DNA of 13,308 nucleotides, from the NCBI GenBank assembly GCA_002393025.1, contig DGIE01000085.1, forward strand, positions 1-13,308, given 5' to 3'. Position 1 is the stretch's first letter. Each line of letters opens with the position of its first letter. The DNA comes from Holosporaceae bacterium UBA3830. Lineage in GTDB: Bacteria; Pseudomonadota; Alphaproteobacteria; UBA3830. The notes under the pieces were generated by a model. It made no database searches, was not told the origin of the DNA, and saw nothing but the letters and a program-made list of their open reading frames with translations. Shown here one piece after another: positions 1-6,673 of this stretch. Made by a program: the position numbers and the translations under genes.

Positions 1-375
1 GATATATCATGTCTGTGTATGTCTTTGTCTTCCATTTTGCTCCTACATTAACTACTTTTTCACTTTTAATATATTATAACTTTTGTGACGACATGATCTA
101 GGATAGTAGTTAATTTTTACAATATCAATATTGGGAGAATATCTTGTTCTGAATTTATAGTCGATCAATGTTTTGTGTCGAACTTATCGTTTTTCTCCAT
201 CCAAATATATTTCGACTCCATTATACAAAGAGGGAAAATTTGATTTTTGTTTTTGATAATATATTTTAAAATATCTATTTTTTTGTTGATAATTTTAATT
301 ATATGCCTTATATAAGGCTCTACAGGTAGTTTAGGTGTTTTCTTATAGAGAATAAAATTAGCTAGGAGATAAAAA
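1..375. other. AT-rich intergenic region without a convincing gene
   Basis: No reading frame here has a ribosome binding site plus protein-like composition. The stretch is very AT-rich. It contains two perfect 14-bp inverted repeats, ATATTTTAAAATAT at 261-274 and GCCTTATATAAGGC at 305-318. The second is GC-flanked and more likely to be functional. Its right end is the leader of the ankyrin gene that starts at 376. Confidence 0.6.
286..318 (+). promoter_or_regulatory. Candidate promoter with palindrome over the -10
   Basis: A -35-like TTGATA (286-291, 5 of 6 to TTGACA) is followed after 17 bases by TATATA (309-314). The -10 lies inside the perfect palindrome GCCTTATATAAGGC (305-318), which would suit a dimeric repressor site blocking RNA polymerase. 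It stands about 60 bases before the ankyrin gene start. AT-rich DNA yields many chance promoters, so the palindrome is the stronger part of the evidence. Confidence 0.4.
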
Positions 376-891
376 GTGAACTTCAAGTTTTTTAATTTAT
401 GTGTGATCTTGTCGCTCTGGAATATTCAGTTTTCTTCCGCAGTGCCGAATGATGTGTTGCAGCTAGATCATAAATATCCAAAAATGGAGATGAAAAATAT
501 ATCTGATTCATTCGATTTGCTTTCAGAAAACCAGGATTTAATGGCAAGTGATACAGAGAAGCATGAAGATGAGAAAATAATTGTGGCATCCAAGCAAGGT
601 TATTCGGAAATCGTAAAATCGCTAGTAGAGGAAGGAGTTAACATTAATATTCATGGAGATAAAGGGATAACTCCATTAATGGAAGCAGCGTTTTTTGGAC
701 GTTTCAGTATAGTAAAATATTTGGTTGATAAGGGAGCCGATGTGGATGCTCGTGCAGATGACGGATCAACAGCTCCTCAGCTTGCTGCTTTAGGACAACA
801 TTGGGAGATTGTTGATTTCCTGAAAAAACAAATATCTTATAAACAAGAAACTATTTCTCCATTTGGGATTAGTTTGCCAGTCTCAGATTAG
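376..891 (+). CDS. Secreted ankyrin-repeat protein
   Basis: A 171-residue protein with an N-terminal signal peptide: K4, then a hydrophobic stretch to about residue 20, with a likely cut after SSA at 20-22. Residues about 65-153 hold roughly three ankyrin repeats. The central one (98-127) is the clearest, with TPLMEAAF, VKYLVDKGADVDA and a terminal D. The first (DEKIIVASKQG...VKSLVEEGVNIN) and third (STAPQLAALGQ...VDFLKK) are weaker. Ankyrin repeats bind proteins; with a Sec signal the product should act in the periplasm or outside the cell, and a host-interaction role is possible but inferred. The GTG start is chosen because AGGAG (364-368) lies 7 bases upstream and the signal peptide begins there. 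The repeat number is low, so the domain may be only marginally stable alone. Confidence 0.82.
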   Translation: MNFKFFNLCVILSLWNIQFSSAVPNDVLQLDHKYPKMEMKNISDSFDLLSENQDLMASDTEKHEDEKIIVASKQGYSEIVKSLVEEGVNINIHGDKGITPLMEAAFFGRFSIVKYLVDKGADVDARADDGSTAPQLAALGQHWEIVDFLKKQISYKQETISPFGISLPVSD

Positions 892-922
892 ATTCAATAC
901 TTTCCATGACGTCTTTGTAAAA

Positions 923-948
923 GGGAGGGAGATTTCGATTTTCCTCCC
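923..948 (+). other. Strong hairpin with UUCG loop, no U-tract
   Basis: GGGAGGGAGAT (923-933) can pair with ATTTTCCTCCC (938-948) around a TTCG loop (934-937). This gives an 11-bp stem that includes two G-U pairs. It begins 31 bases after the ankyrin stop codon. No T-run follows, so it is not a standard intrinsic terminator. It could protect an mRNA 3' end or act in a Rho-dependent or processing event. Confidence 0.55.
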
Positions 949-1045
949 GAAGAGGTATTATTGGTAAAAATCAAAAAATTAAATAAATTTATATAAAAAT
1001 AATCTAAAAAAGATATACAATTATATTTTGTATGGGAGAAAGCTT

Positions 1046-2668
1046 ATGCGTAATTTTGTTAAAGTATTTTTATTTTTTATTTTAGGTATGGTTTATGGAG
1101 AAGATTTTGATGAAGTATCATCTGAATTAAATAGAAAGACTGTAAATTCTAAGAATGGAGATAATATAACGCTTTTTAAGTCAGATGATAATGTTATTCA
1201 AAATTTGAAAAGAGATGAGCAGATAGTGGTGTCCACGATAGACGATATGTTTTCGAAGCTGAAAAATGCAGATAAAGAAACCTTATTAATATTGAACTGT
1301 GAAAATATTGTGTTTAAGTATTTAGACACTGCTTTTTCTAAGGGCAATCAGAATATTTGGTCAGATTTTTCTGAAAAACGTTCAAAGTTGGACGAAGCAA
1401 AGAATAAACGAATAGATCAAGCCTTGTTTTTCGCTCCCAAAGGAATAATCGATATGAAGCATAAGGAGGATTTTCAAAAAATCAAAAATCAAGGATTGAA
1501 CATAGTTTGCGTATATCAGGCTAATGAAGATAGGATGAAGTTTCGTAATGATGGGATGATAAGTTCGTTTATGACCTCAATTCTCAAAGATCTAGGGCTC
1601 AATACCAAGAAAAATGCTTCGATAAAATTATTGGTTACCGATTCAAAAACGATTTCGTCTGATATCGCCAAAATAGTGAAAGAGTTAACGAATCGAAAGG
1701 AAGTATTAACTTCGGATGCAGAAAGAAATGAAAAAACAAATAAAGGAAATAAGGCTAAGGTAACTTCCATAAAGAAAATAATTCTTGTACATGATGGATC
1801 CTTAAATCTTGATTACAAGCAAATCAACCTTCCTGTAAAGGAAATACTAGTTAATTTTCAAACTCAGGATCAAAGGATAAAACTTACAGAAGATCAAATA
1901 AGCCAACAGCTGGAAATATTACAGAAAACAGGGGAGTGGATGGACGATTGGCGTATTCAGCGAATAACGAATCGTTCTGATGAGGAAGTAATATATGAGC
2001 TTTGCAAACAATCAATAATGGATGTCTGTCCTTGTTCAGAGATCATTGAGGAAAAAATTTATGAGAAAATAGAAAGTATAGTGAAAGATAAGAATTCTTT
2101 GAAAAATTTAAAAGAGATAATTGATGATTTTCAGGAGATTCACAATGCTTTACCGAATATCTTTCATTATGTGATTCGTAAGTATTTTTGGAGGATGTGT
2201 AACAAGCTTGGCATAGAAGAAAATAAGTCTATAGAAATGTTGAAAAAGATGGAGGATTTTTATTTCAACGAGCGTGAAGTTATGGAACCTACTTATAAAA
2301 TCGTAAAAAGGCTCGGATGTGGTATTCATTGGAGAGATATGGCGAAATACGAATATATTGATAACTTTATAATGACGGGAAATAAGTCAATTGGAACAGT
2401 TGATTCTGAACGTCACAAAGCCTACATGAAAATAGTGAATATAGTTTTTGATAAAGTTAGTTCCAGGATAAATCGTATGCTAGAGGATCGAAAAAGCAAA
2501 TTTATTCGAATTCTTCATGAAAATAAAATTGAGGATTCGAAAATTATGAATATTTTTAAGATTTCTGAAGAAAAATTTAAAAATATTATAACGAAAGAGT
2601 CCCTCAAAAATGAGGAATATGTAACAAAGGATGAAAAAAAACACAAAAAATCTGAGGAAAACACTTAA
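1046..2668 (+). CDS. Exported protein, possible degenerate DUF2608/HAD-like
   Basis: A 540-residue protein with a signal peptide (MRNFVKVFLFFILGMVYG, likely cut after G18). ATG at 1046 is preferred over an in-frame TTG at 1028 because GGGAG (1034-1038) lies 7 bases before the ATG and the signal peptide starts cleanly there. Residues about 63-305 weakly recall the DUF2608 branch of HAD-like proteins: ETLLILNCENIVF (78-90) sits where that family has a VFDxDNT strand, W105 matches its conserved DQW, GLNIVCVY (150-157) the motif II strand, and KKIILVHDG (243-251) the FIDD strand. The catalytic aspartates would be lost. Residues 315-540 are lysine/glutamate-rich and probably helical, with CPC at 328-330 and a very charged tail. 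The family link is recalled from memory and uncertain; no function is assigned. The gene may be a secreted lineage-specific factor. Confidence 0.75.
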   Translation: MRNFVKVFLFFILGMVYGEDFDEVSSELNRKTVNSKNGDNITLFKSDDNVIQNLKRDEQIVVSTIDDMFSKLKNADKETLLILNCENIVFKYLDTAFSKGNQNIWSDFSEKRSKLDEAKNKRIDQALFFAPKGIIDMKHKEDFQKIKNQGLNIVCVYQANEDRMKFRNDGMISSFMTSILKDLGLNTKKNASIKLLVTDSKTISSDIAKIVKELTNRKEVLTSDAERNEKTNKGNKAKVTSIKKIILVHDGSLNLDYKQINLPVKEILVNFQTQDQRIKLTEDQISQQLEILQKTGEWMDDWRIQRITNRSDEEVIYELCKQSIMDVCPCSEIIEEKIYEKIESIVKDKNSLKNLKEIIDDFQEIHNALPNIFHYVIRKYFWRMCNKLGIEENKSIEMLKKMEDFYFNEREVMEPTYKIVKRLGCGIHWRDMAKYEYIDNFIMTGNKSIGTVDSERHKAYMKIVNIVFDKVSSRINRMLEDRKSKFIRILHENKIEDSKIMNIFKISEEKFKNIITKESLKNEEYVTKDEKKHKKSEENT

Positions 2669-2672
2669 AATC

Positions 2673-2687
2673 TTAATAAATTTTTAG
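2673..2687 (+). promoter_or_regulatory. Candidate CtrA half-site pair
   Basis: TTAA (2673-2676), seven bases, then TTAG (2684-2687): 7 of 8 positions of the CtrA consensus TTAA-N7-TTAA. It lies 81 bases upstream of ctrA, just before a possible promoter, which would fit the known autoregulation of CtrA in Caulobacter. The region is so AT-rich that a chance match is quite likely. Confidence 0.3.
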
Positions 2688-2692
2688 TAAAT

Positions 2693-2720
2693 TTTAGATA
2701 GCTTACCAATTAAGGATAAT
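2693..2720 (+). promoter_or_regulatory. Candidate ctrA promoter
   Basis: TTTAGA (2693-2698, 4 of 6) and GATAAT (2715-2720, 5 of 6) are separated by 16 bases. They sit in the 99-bp gap before ctrA, just downstream of the possible CtrA site. No GANTC methylation site occurs in this gap, unlike the Caulobacter ctrA P1 promoter. Confidence 0.33.
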
Positions 2721-2767
2721 ATATTTGAAATATTGATCTTGATTTAGTTGGTATTTGGAGGTAAGTT

Positions 2768-3517
2768 GTGCGAGTATTATTAATAGAAGATGATACCTTA
2801 ACTGCTAAGGGGATTGAGTCTCTGTTGAAAAAGGAAGGTGTAGTGGTTGACTCTACGAGTTTTGGACAGTATGGTTTAGAAGTCGGAAAGATTTATGACT
2901 ACGATGGTATCATTTTGGATTTGATGTTGCCTGACATTGACGGGGTAGAGGTGATCAAGAGGCTGCGTAGTGCGAATATAGGAACGCCGGTTATAGTAGT
3001 TTCAGGGTTATCTGAATGTAAGGATAAAGTTAAGTGCTTGGATATTGGTGCTGATGACTATATCACCAAACCTTTTGAGGGGAAGGAGTTAGTTTCCAGA
3101 ATTCAGGCAGTAATAAGAAGGTCTAAGGGCCATGCCGAGTCTGTTATAAAGATAGGCAGAATGACAGTTAACCTTCAGAGTCGTCGCGTGGAAGTCGATG
3201 GCAATGTGTTACACCTTACAGGTAAGGAGTACTCAATTTTAGAGTTGCTCTGCTTGAGAAAGGGTGCCACATTGACCAAGGATATGTTCTTGAACCACCT
3301 GTATGGTGGCATGGACGAACCTGAGTTAAAGATAATAGATGTATTTGTCTGCAAGTTGCGGAAGAAACTCATGGATGCTCTTGGTGGAGAGTGTTACATT
3401 GAGACTATCTGGGGCAGAGGATACACTATAAAAGATATAGATTCGCAATCGAGCGAAAAGGCGTTAGATTCTCCTCATGAACTTAACGCTGTGTCGGGTA
3501 CTCCCGGCGCTATATAA
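2768..3517 (+). CDS. ctrA: Cell-cycle response regulator CtrA
   Basis: An OmpR-type DNA-binding response regulator of 249 residues. In Alphaproteobacteria CtrA, phosphorylated through CckA and ChpT, controls cell-cycle, division and surface genes. The receiver domain (1-118) shows MRVLLIEDD with acidic D8/D9, phosphoacceptor D51, S79 and K101. The winged-helix domain (about 127-223) keeps signature stretches of CtrA: HLTGKEYSILELL, FLNHLYGGMDEPELKIIDVF, CKLRKKL and IETIWGRGY. GTG at 2768 is supported by GGAGG (2757-2761) 6 bases upstream and by the family N-terminus. The C-terminal tail is unusual: after the wing it runs about 25 residues and ends in PGAI, whereas Caulobacter CtrA (231 residues) ends in the Ala-Ala needed for ClpXP turnover. 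The gene has its own promoter candidate and two downstream hairpins, so it is probably monocistronic. Confidence 0.95.
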   Translation: MRVLLIEDDTLTAKGIESLLKKEGVVVDSTSFGQYGLEVGKIYDYDGIILDLMLPDIDGVEVIKRLRSANIGTPVIVVSGLSECKDKVKCLDIGADDYITKPFEGKELVSRIQAVIRRSKGHAESVIKIGRMTVNLQSRRVEVDGNVLHLTGKEYSILELLCLRKGATLTKDMFLNHLYGGMDEPELKIIDVFVCKLRKKLMDALGGECYIETIWGRGYTIKDIDSQSSEKALDSPHELNAVSGTPGAI

Positions 3518-3522
3518 GTGGG

Positions 3523-3548
3523 AATCCACGCAATTGTGGGTTTTCATT
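3523..3548 (+). terminator. First hairpin after ctrA (weak terminator)
   Basis: AATCCACG (3523-3530) pairs with TGTGGGTT (3535-3542), including G-U pairs, around a CAAT loop. An interrupted T-rich stretch follows. It lies 5 bases after the ctrA stop codon and ahead of a stronger terminator, so the two may act in series. Confidence 0.5.
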
Positions 3549-3572
3549 CTTTCTTTGTATATCTCACTATCT

Positions 3573-3609
3573 CGCTAGGTTTTGAAAGAAACCTAGCGTT
3601 AATTTTTTT
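3573..3609 (+). terminator. Intrinsic terminator of ctrA
   Basis: CGCTAGGTTT (3573-3582) and AAACCTAGCG (3589-3598) form a perfect 10-bp stem with a 6-base loop. TTAATTTTTTT follows at once. This is a standard Rho-independent terminator that insulates the symporter genes from ctrA transcription. Confidence 0.87.
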
Positions 3610-3612
3610 ATA

Positions 3613-3674
3613 TTGAGTTTTCGTTTATAATCCTGTAGCATTTTTCTGATGGGTGAGAAAAGGAATTTTTCATG
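3613..3674 (+). promoter_or_regulatory. Duplicated leader and promoter of symporter copy 1
   Basis: This 62-bp block up to and including the ATG aligns without gaps to 5190-5251 before copy 2, with 52 of 62 positions identical by hand count. Conserved parts include TTGAGT (3613-3618), a perfect TATAAT (3626-3631), GTAGC and GAGAAAAGGA as ribosome binding site. TATAAT is the obvious -10, but no good -35 lies 17 bases before it. TTGAGT with N17 would instead use TAGCAT (3636-3641). Confidence 0.5.
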
Positions 3675-5084
3675 GATATAGATTCAGTTATTGTCGCTTT
3701 GTATCTTTTGGTCACTCTCGTGGTGGGAATCTTCGCGGGACGTAATGTAAAGAGTATGAAGGATTTTTCGGTTTCATCGAAAATTTTTCCCACATCTGTT
3801 CTAGTGTCCACTATTTTTGCGACATGGATGGGGGGAGGTGACACTATAGGAGTAAGTGAAAGAATATATAGTGTCGGATTGGTTTTTCTTATTATTGCGT
3901 TGGGACAATCTCTAAGTATTTTTTTTCACGCATATGTTGTCGCTCCGAGGATTCTGAGAGGGTTTTCAGACAAAATCTCAATTGGTGAAATAATGGGGAG
4001 CTTGTACGGAAAATCCGGGCAGGTGATGACAGGGATTTCGAATATAGTATTTTCACTTTCATATATTGCGGTACAAATCAAATCGATAGGATATGTTTGT
4101 AACTTATTGTTTGGAATGCCTCAGTTTTACGGAATAGTTGTTGGTAGTTTGATTGTAATAGCCTATTCTTCTTTTGGAGGAATACGATCAGTGGTTTTTA
4201 CCGATGTTTTGCAGTTCGGTATTTTAATAATAGGGATACCTTTGATGGCGAATGTCGCGTTGGAAAAAGTAGGCGGTTACGAGTGTTTGCTTTCCAATTT
4301 ACCTGAGCAACATATTGAGTTGACATCGTATCAGGGATCATTTTGGTTGTTTGTTGCCTATTTCATATTTTGTGCTTTTCCAGCTTTTAATCCGGCGCTG
4401 ATACAAAGAATTTTAATGGCGAAAGATGAAAGACAATCTATTCAGTCCTTGGTGATTTCAGGGATTTTATATGTTCCATTCTATTCTGTAATAGCGATTA
4501 TTGGACTTAGTGCTGTTTTAATGTTTCCTGGTATTGATCCGAATACTGCGTTCTTGAATGTGTTAAGCTATTCTCTTCCGACGGTTGTGAAAGGGTTTGC
4601 TGTTGCAGGTTTACTTGCCGTGATCATGTCCACAGCAGATTCGTTTTTAAATGTCTCCGCGATTTCAGCGACGAGGGATGTTTTTTCTGTGTTGTGGCCA
4701 TCAAAAATGAATGATAGATCGGAGTTATTGTTGGGCAGAGTAGTAACGATATTGTTGGGGGTCGTTTCTATTTATATAGCGACGATGTTTCACAGTATGA
4801 TTGATTTCGGGCTGTATTTTTCAAATTTTTGGGCACCGACTGTTGTAGCTCCGATGTTTTTATATTTGTTCAATTTAAAAACAGATGTAAAGACTTATCT
4901 TATTAGTGTTTTCATAGGATTTGTTTCTATTGTTGTTTTCCGATATTCCATTACTGATGATTACATTATTATAAGTCAGGTCGTCGGAGCAATAATTGCA
5001 TTTTTTTCTATGCTTTTGTTTGGAAAATATTTTAAAACTCTTAATCATACTCACGATGTTGATTTGGTAGTTAGTAGAATCTAA
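3672..5084 (+). CDS. Sodium:solute symporter family transporter, copy 1
   Basis: An inner-membrane protein of 470 residues with about 13 hydrophobic segments, the usual size for SLC5/SSS transporters, which couple Na+ entry to uptake of a small solute such as proline, pantothenate or a sugar. Family marks are FAGRNVKSMKDF (21-32), TWMGGGDTIG (51-60, in the first core helix), SFGGIRSVVFTDVLQF (167-182) and the Na2-site helix AVIMSTADSFLN (316-327), where the serine and threonine of STAD correspond to sodium ligands of PutP and vSGLT. The substrate cannot be read from the sequence. The ATG at 3672 follows AAAGGA with 7 bases between. The gene is preceded by the ctrA terminator and followed by a hairpin, so it may be transcribed apart from copy 2. 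It differs from copy 2 at possible substrate-contact positions, GGGDT here against GGDDL there. Confidence 0.94.
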   Translation: MDIDSVIVALYLLVTLVVGIFAGRNVKSMKDFSVSSKIFPTSVLVSTIFATWMGGGDTIGVSERIYSVGLVFLIIALGQSLSIFFHAYVVAPRILRGFSDKISIGEIMGSLYGKSGQVMTGISNIVFSLSYIAVQIKSIGYVCNLLFGMPQFYGIVVGSLIVIAYSSFGGIRSVVFTDVLQFGILIIGIPLMANVALEKVGGYECLLSNLPEQHIELTSYQGSFWLFVAYFIFCAFPAFNPALIQRILMAKDERQSIQSLVISGILYVPFYSVIAIIGLSAVLMFPGIDPNTAFLNVLSYSLPTVVKGFAVAGLLAVIMSTADSFLNVSAISATRDVFSVLWPSKMNDRSELLLGRVVTILLGVVSIYIATMFHSMIDFGLYFSNFWAPTVVAPMFLYLFNLKTDVKTYLISVFIGFVSIVVFRYSITDDYIIISQVVGAIIAFFSMLLFGKYFKTLNHTHDVDLVVSRI

Positions 5085-5112
5085 GAAATTATTGTCAGAA
5101 TGACATCATGAA

Positions 5113-5142
5113 AGGGGAATTCTCTTAATTGAGAATTCTTTT
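5113..5142 (+). terminator. Terminator-like hairpin between symporter copies
   Basis: GAATTCTC (5117-5124) and GAGAATTC (5131-5138) form a perfect 8-bp stem with a 6-base loop. The stem can be extended by G-U pairs between 5114-5116 and 5139-5141. Only TTTT follows, so termination is likely partial. It would let copy 2 rely mainly on its own leader. Confidence 0.6.
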
Positions 5143-5189
5143 GAGTGTGTTTAGTAAAATTTATATAGAATTTGTCGTTGTTTTACGTG

Positions 5190-5251
5190 TTGAGTTTTGG
5201 TTTATAATTTAGTAGCCTTTTTTTAGTGAGTGAGAAAAGGATTTTTTCATG
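5190..5251 (+). promoter_or_regulatory. Duplicated leader and promoter of symporter copy 2
   Basis: The counterpart of 3613-3674, gap-free and 52 of 62 identical. It keeps TTGAGT (5190-5195), a perfect TATAAT (5203-5208) and GAGAAAAGGA before the ATG. Survival of TATAAT and the ribosome binding site while neighbouring bases changed suggests the leader is still used. It may drive both this gene and the kinase behind it. Confidence 0.5.
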
Positions 5252-6658
5252 ATAGATTTAGTTATTGTAGTTTTGTATTTAGTTGTAACTCTCGCAGTGG
5301 GAATTTTTGCGGGACGCAATGTAAAGAGTATGAAGGATTTTTCGGTTTCATCGAAGATTTTTCCTACATCTGTTTTGGTGTCTACAATTTTTGCTACATG
5401 GATGGGAGGCGATGATCTTATTGGCGTGAGTGAGAGAATATATAGCGTTGGTGCAGTATTTCTTGTTACTTCGCTAGGTCAATCATTGAGCCTTTTTTTT
5501 CATGCTTATGTCATTGCTCCGAAAGTTCTCAGAGGTTTTCCCAGCAAAATTTCAATTGGTGAGATAATGGGAGATTTGTATGGTAAACCAGGACAGGTGA
5601 TAAGTGGTATTGCAAATGTGTTGTTTTCGATTGCTTATATTGCTGTTCAAATCAAAGCGATTGGGTATATTTGTAATTCTTTTTTCGGAATATCTTCTTT
5701 TTTCGGAATAGTGATTGGTAGCATGATTATAATAGCGTATTCTTCTTTTGGAGGAATACGATCAGTGGTTTTTACTGATGTTTTACAATTTGGTGTTTTG
5801 ATAATCGGGATACCATTGATGGCGAATGTCGCTCTGGAGAAAGTGGGAGGTTGGGAGTACCTTCTTTCAAATTTGCCTGAACAGCATCTTGAATTGACTT
5901 CGTATCAAGGGTCATTTTGGTTATTTGTTGCGTATTTTGCTTTTTGTGCTTTTCCTTGTTTTAGTCCAATGTTAATTCAGAGGATTTTGATGGCAAAAGA
6001 TGAAAGACAAGCTTCGCAATCTCTTGTAATTTCCGGTATTTTGTATGTTCCGTTTTATGCTGTGATAACTATTATAGCACTAAGTGCCGTTTTGATGTTT
6101 CCCGGTATAGATCCGAATAATGCTTTCTTGAATGTCTTGAATTATTCTCTTCCGACGGTTGTTAAAGGATTTGCAATTACCGGAGTGCTTGCTGTTATTA
6201 TGTCAACGGCGGATTCGTTTTTGAATGTTTCGTCTATTGCTGTGACAAGGGATATTATATCCGTGTTAAGGACCTCCAAGATGAGTGACAAATCGGAATT
6301 GCTGTTGAGTAGAGGAATTACAGTGTTGCTTGGGATTGTTTCCATTTACGTAGCAACTATGTTTTACAGTATGATTGATTTCGGATTATATTTTTCAAAT
6401 TTCTGGACTCCGACTGTTGTCGCTCCAATGTTTTTGTACTTGTTTAACTTAAAAACGGATATAAAGACTTATTTGGTTAGTGTCGCGGTAGGATTTGTTT
6501 CTATCATTATTTTCAGGTATTCTGTTCCGGGAGATTATGTTGTTATTAGTCAAATTGTAGGAGCGTTCGTGACATTTATTACGATGTATGTTTTGGGAAA
6601 ATATTTGGAGACTTTGAGTCATCCTTACGATTCGAACTTAGTGGTTAGTAGAGCCTGA
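5249..6658 (+). CDS. Sodium:solute symporter family transporter, copy 2
   Basis: A 469-residue SSS/SLC5 transporter of the inner membrane, paralogous to the gene at 3672. It keeps the same family marks: TWMGGDDLIG (50-59), SFGGIRSVVFTDVLQF (166-181) and the sodium-site AVIMSTADSFLN (315-326). Differences cluster in residues about 69-163 and in the C-terminal third, while residues 20-53 and 164-260 are nearly fixed, so both copies look under selection as working transporters. An extra acid (GDDL for GGDT) in the first core helix could change substrate preference. The ATG at 5249 is preceded by AAAAGGA, as in copy 1. Only 15 bases separate its stop from the kinase gene, which suggests co-transcription and perhaps that transport and sensing concern the same solute. 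Confidence 0.94.
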   Translation: MIDLVIVVLYLVVTLAVGIFAGRNVKSMKDFSVSSKIFPTSVLVSTIFATWMGGDDLIGVSERIYSVGAVFLVTSLGQSLSLFFHAYVIAPKVLRGFPSKISIGEIMGDLYGKPGQVISGIANVLFSIAYIAVQIKAIGYICNSFFGISSFFGIVIGSMIIIAYSSFGGIRSVVFTDVLQFGVLIIGIPLMANVALEKVGGWEYLLSNLPEQHLELTSYQGSFWLFVAYFAFCAFPCFSPMLIQRILMAKDERQASQSLVISGILYVPFYAVITIIALSAVLMFPGIDPNNAFLNVLNYSLPTVVKGFAITGVLAVIMSTADSFLNVSSIAVTRDIISVLRTSKMSDKSELLLSRGITVLLGIVSIYVATMFYSMIDFGLYFSNFWTPTVVAPMFLYLFNLKTDIKTYLVSVAVGFVSIIIFRYSVPGDYVVISQIVGAFVTFITMYVLGKYLETLSHPYDSNLVVSRA

Positions 6659-6673
6659 GAGTGGTAGCTGTCG

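Larger units (their letters stand above)
3613..6658 (+). repeat. Tandem gene duplication of symporter units
   Basis: Two direct repeat units, 3613-5084 and 5190-6658, each carry a leader plus a complete symporter gene. The proteins are about 79% identical by hand count and align with only one gap near residue 2. At least two 38-base runs are identical (3744-3781 with 5318-5355; 4164-4201 with 5738-5775), while other conserved peptide stretches carry many synonymous changes. The intervening 5085-5189 contains a hairpin and is not part of the repeat. Confidence 0.93.

Noticed and set aside
9..101. A 30-codon frame from ATG at 9 on the plus strand
   Set aside because: It has no ribosome binding site in view, is short, and has no recognisable composition or motif.
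165..386. A minus-strand frame of 73 codons in the left intergenic region
   Set aside because: It is lysine- and isoleucine-rich as expected from translating AT-rich noncoding DNA, and overlaps the leader and start of the better supported ankyrin gene.
2665..2676. TTAA-N4-TTAA at the end of the exported-protein gene
   Set aside because: The spacing does not match the CtrA consensus of 7 bases.
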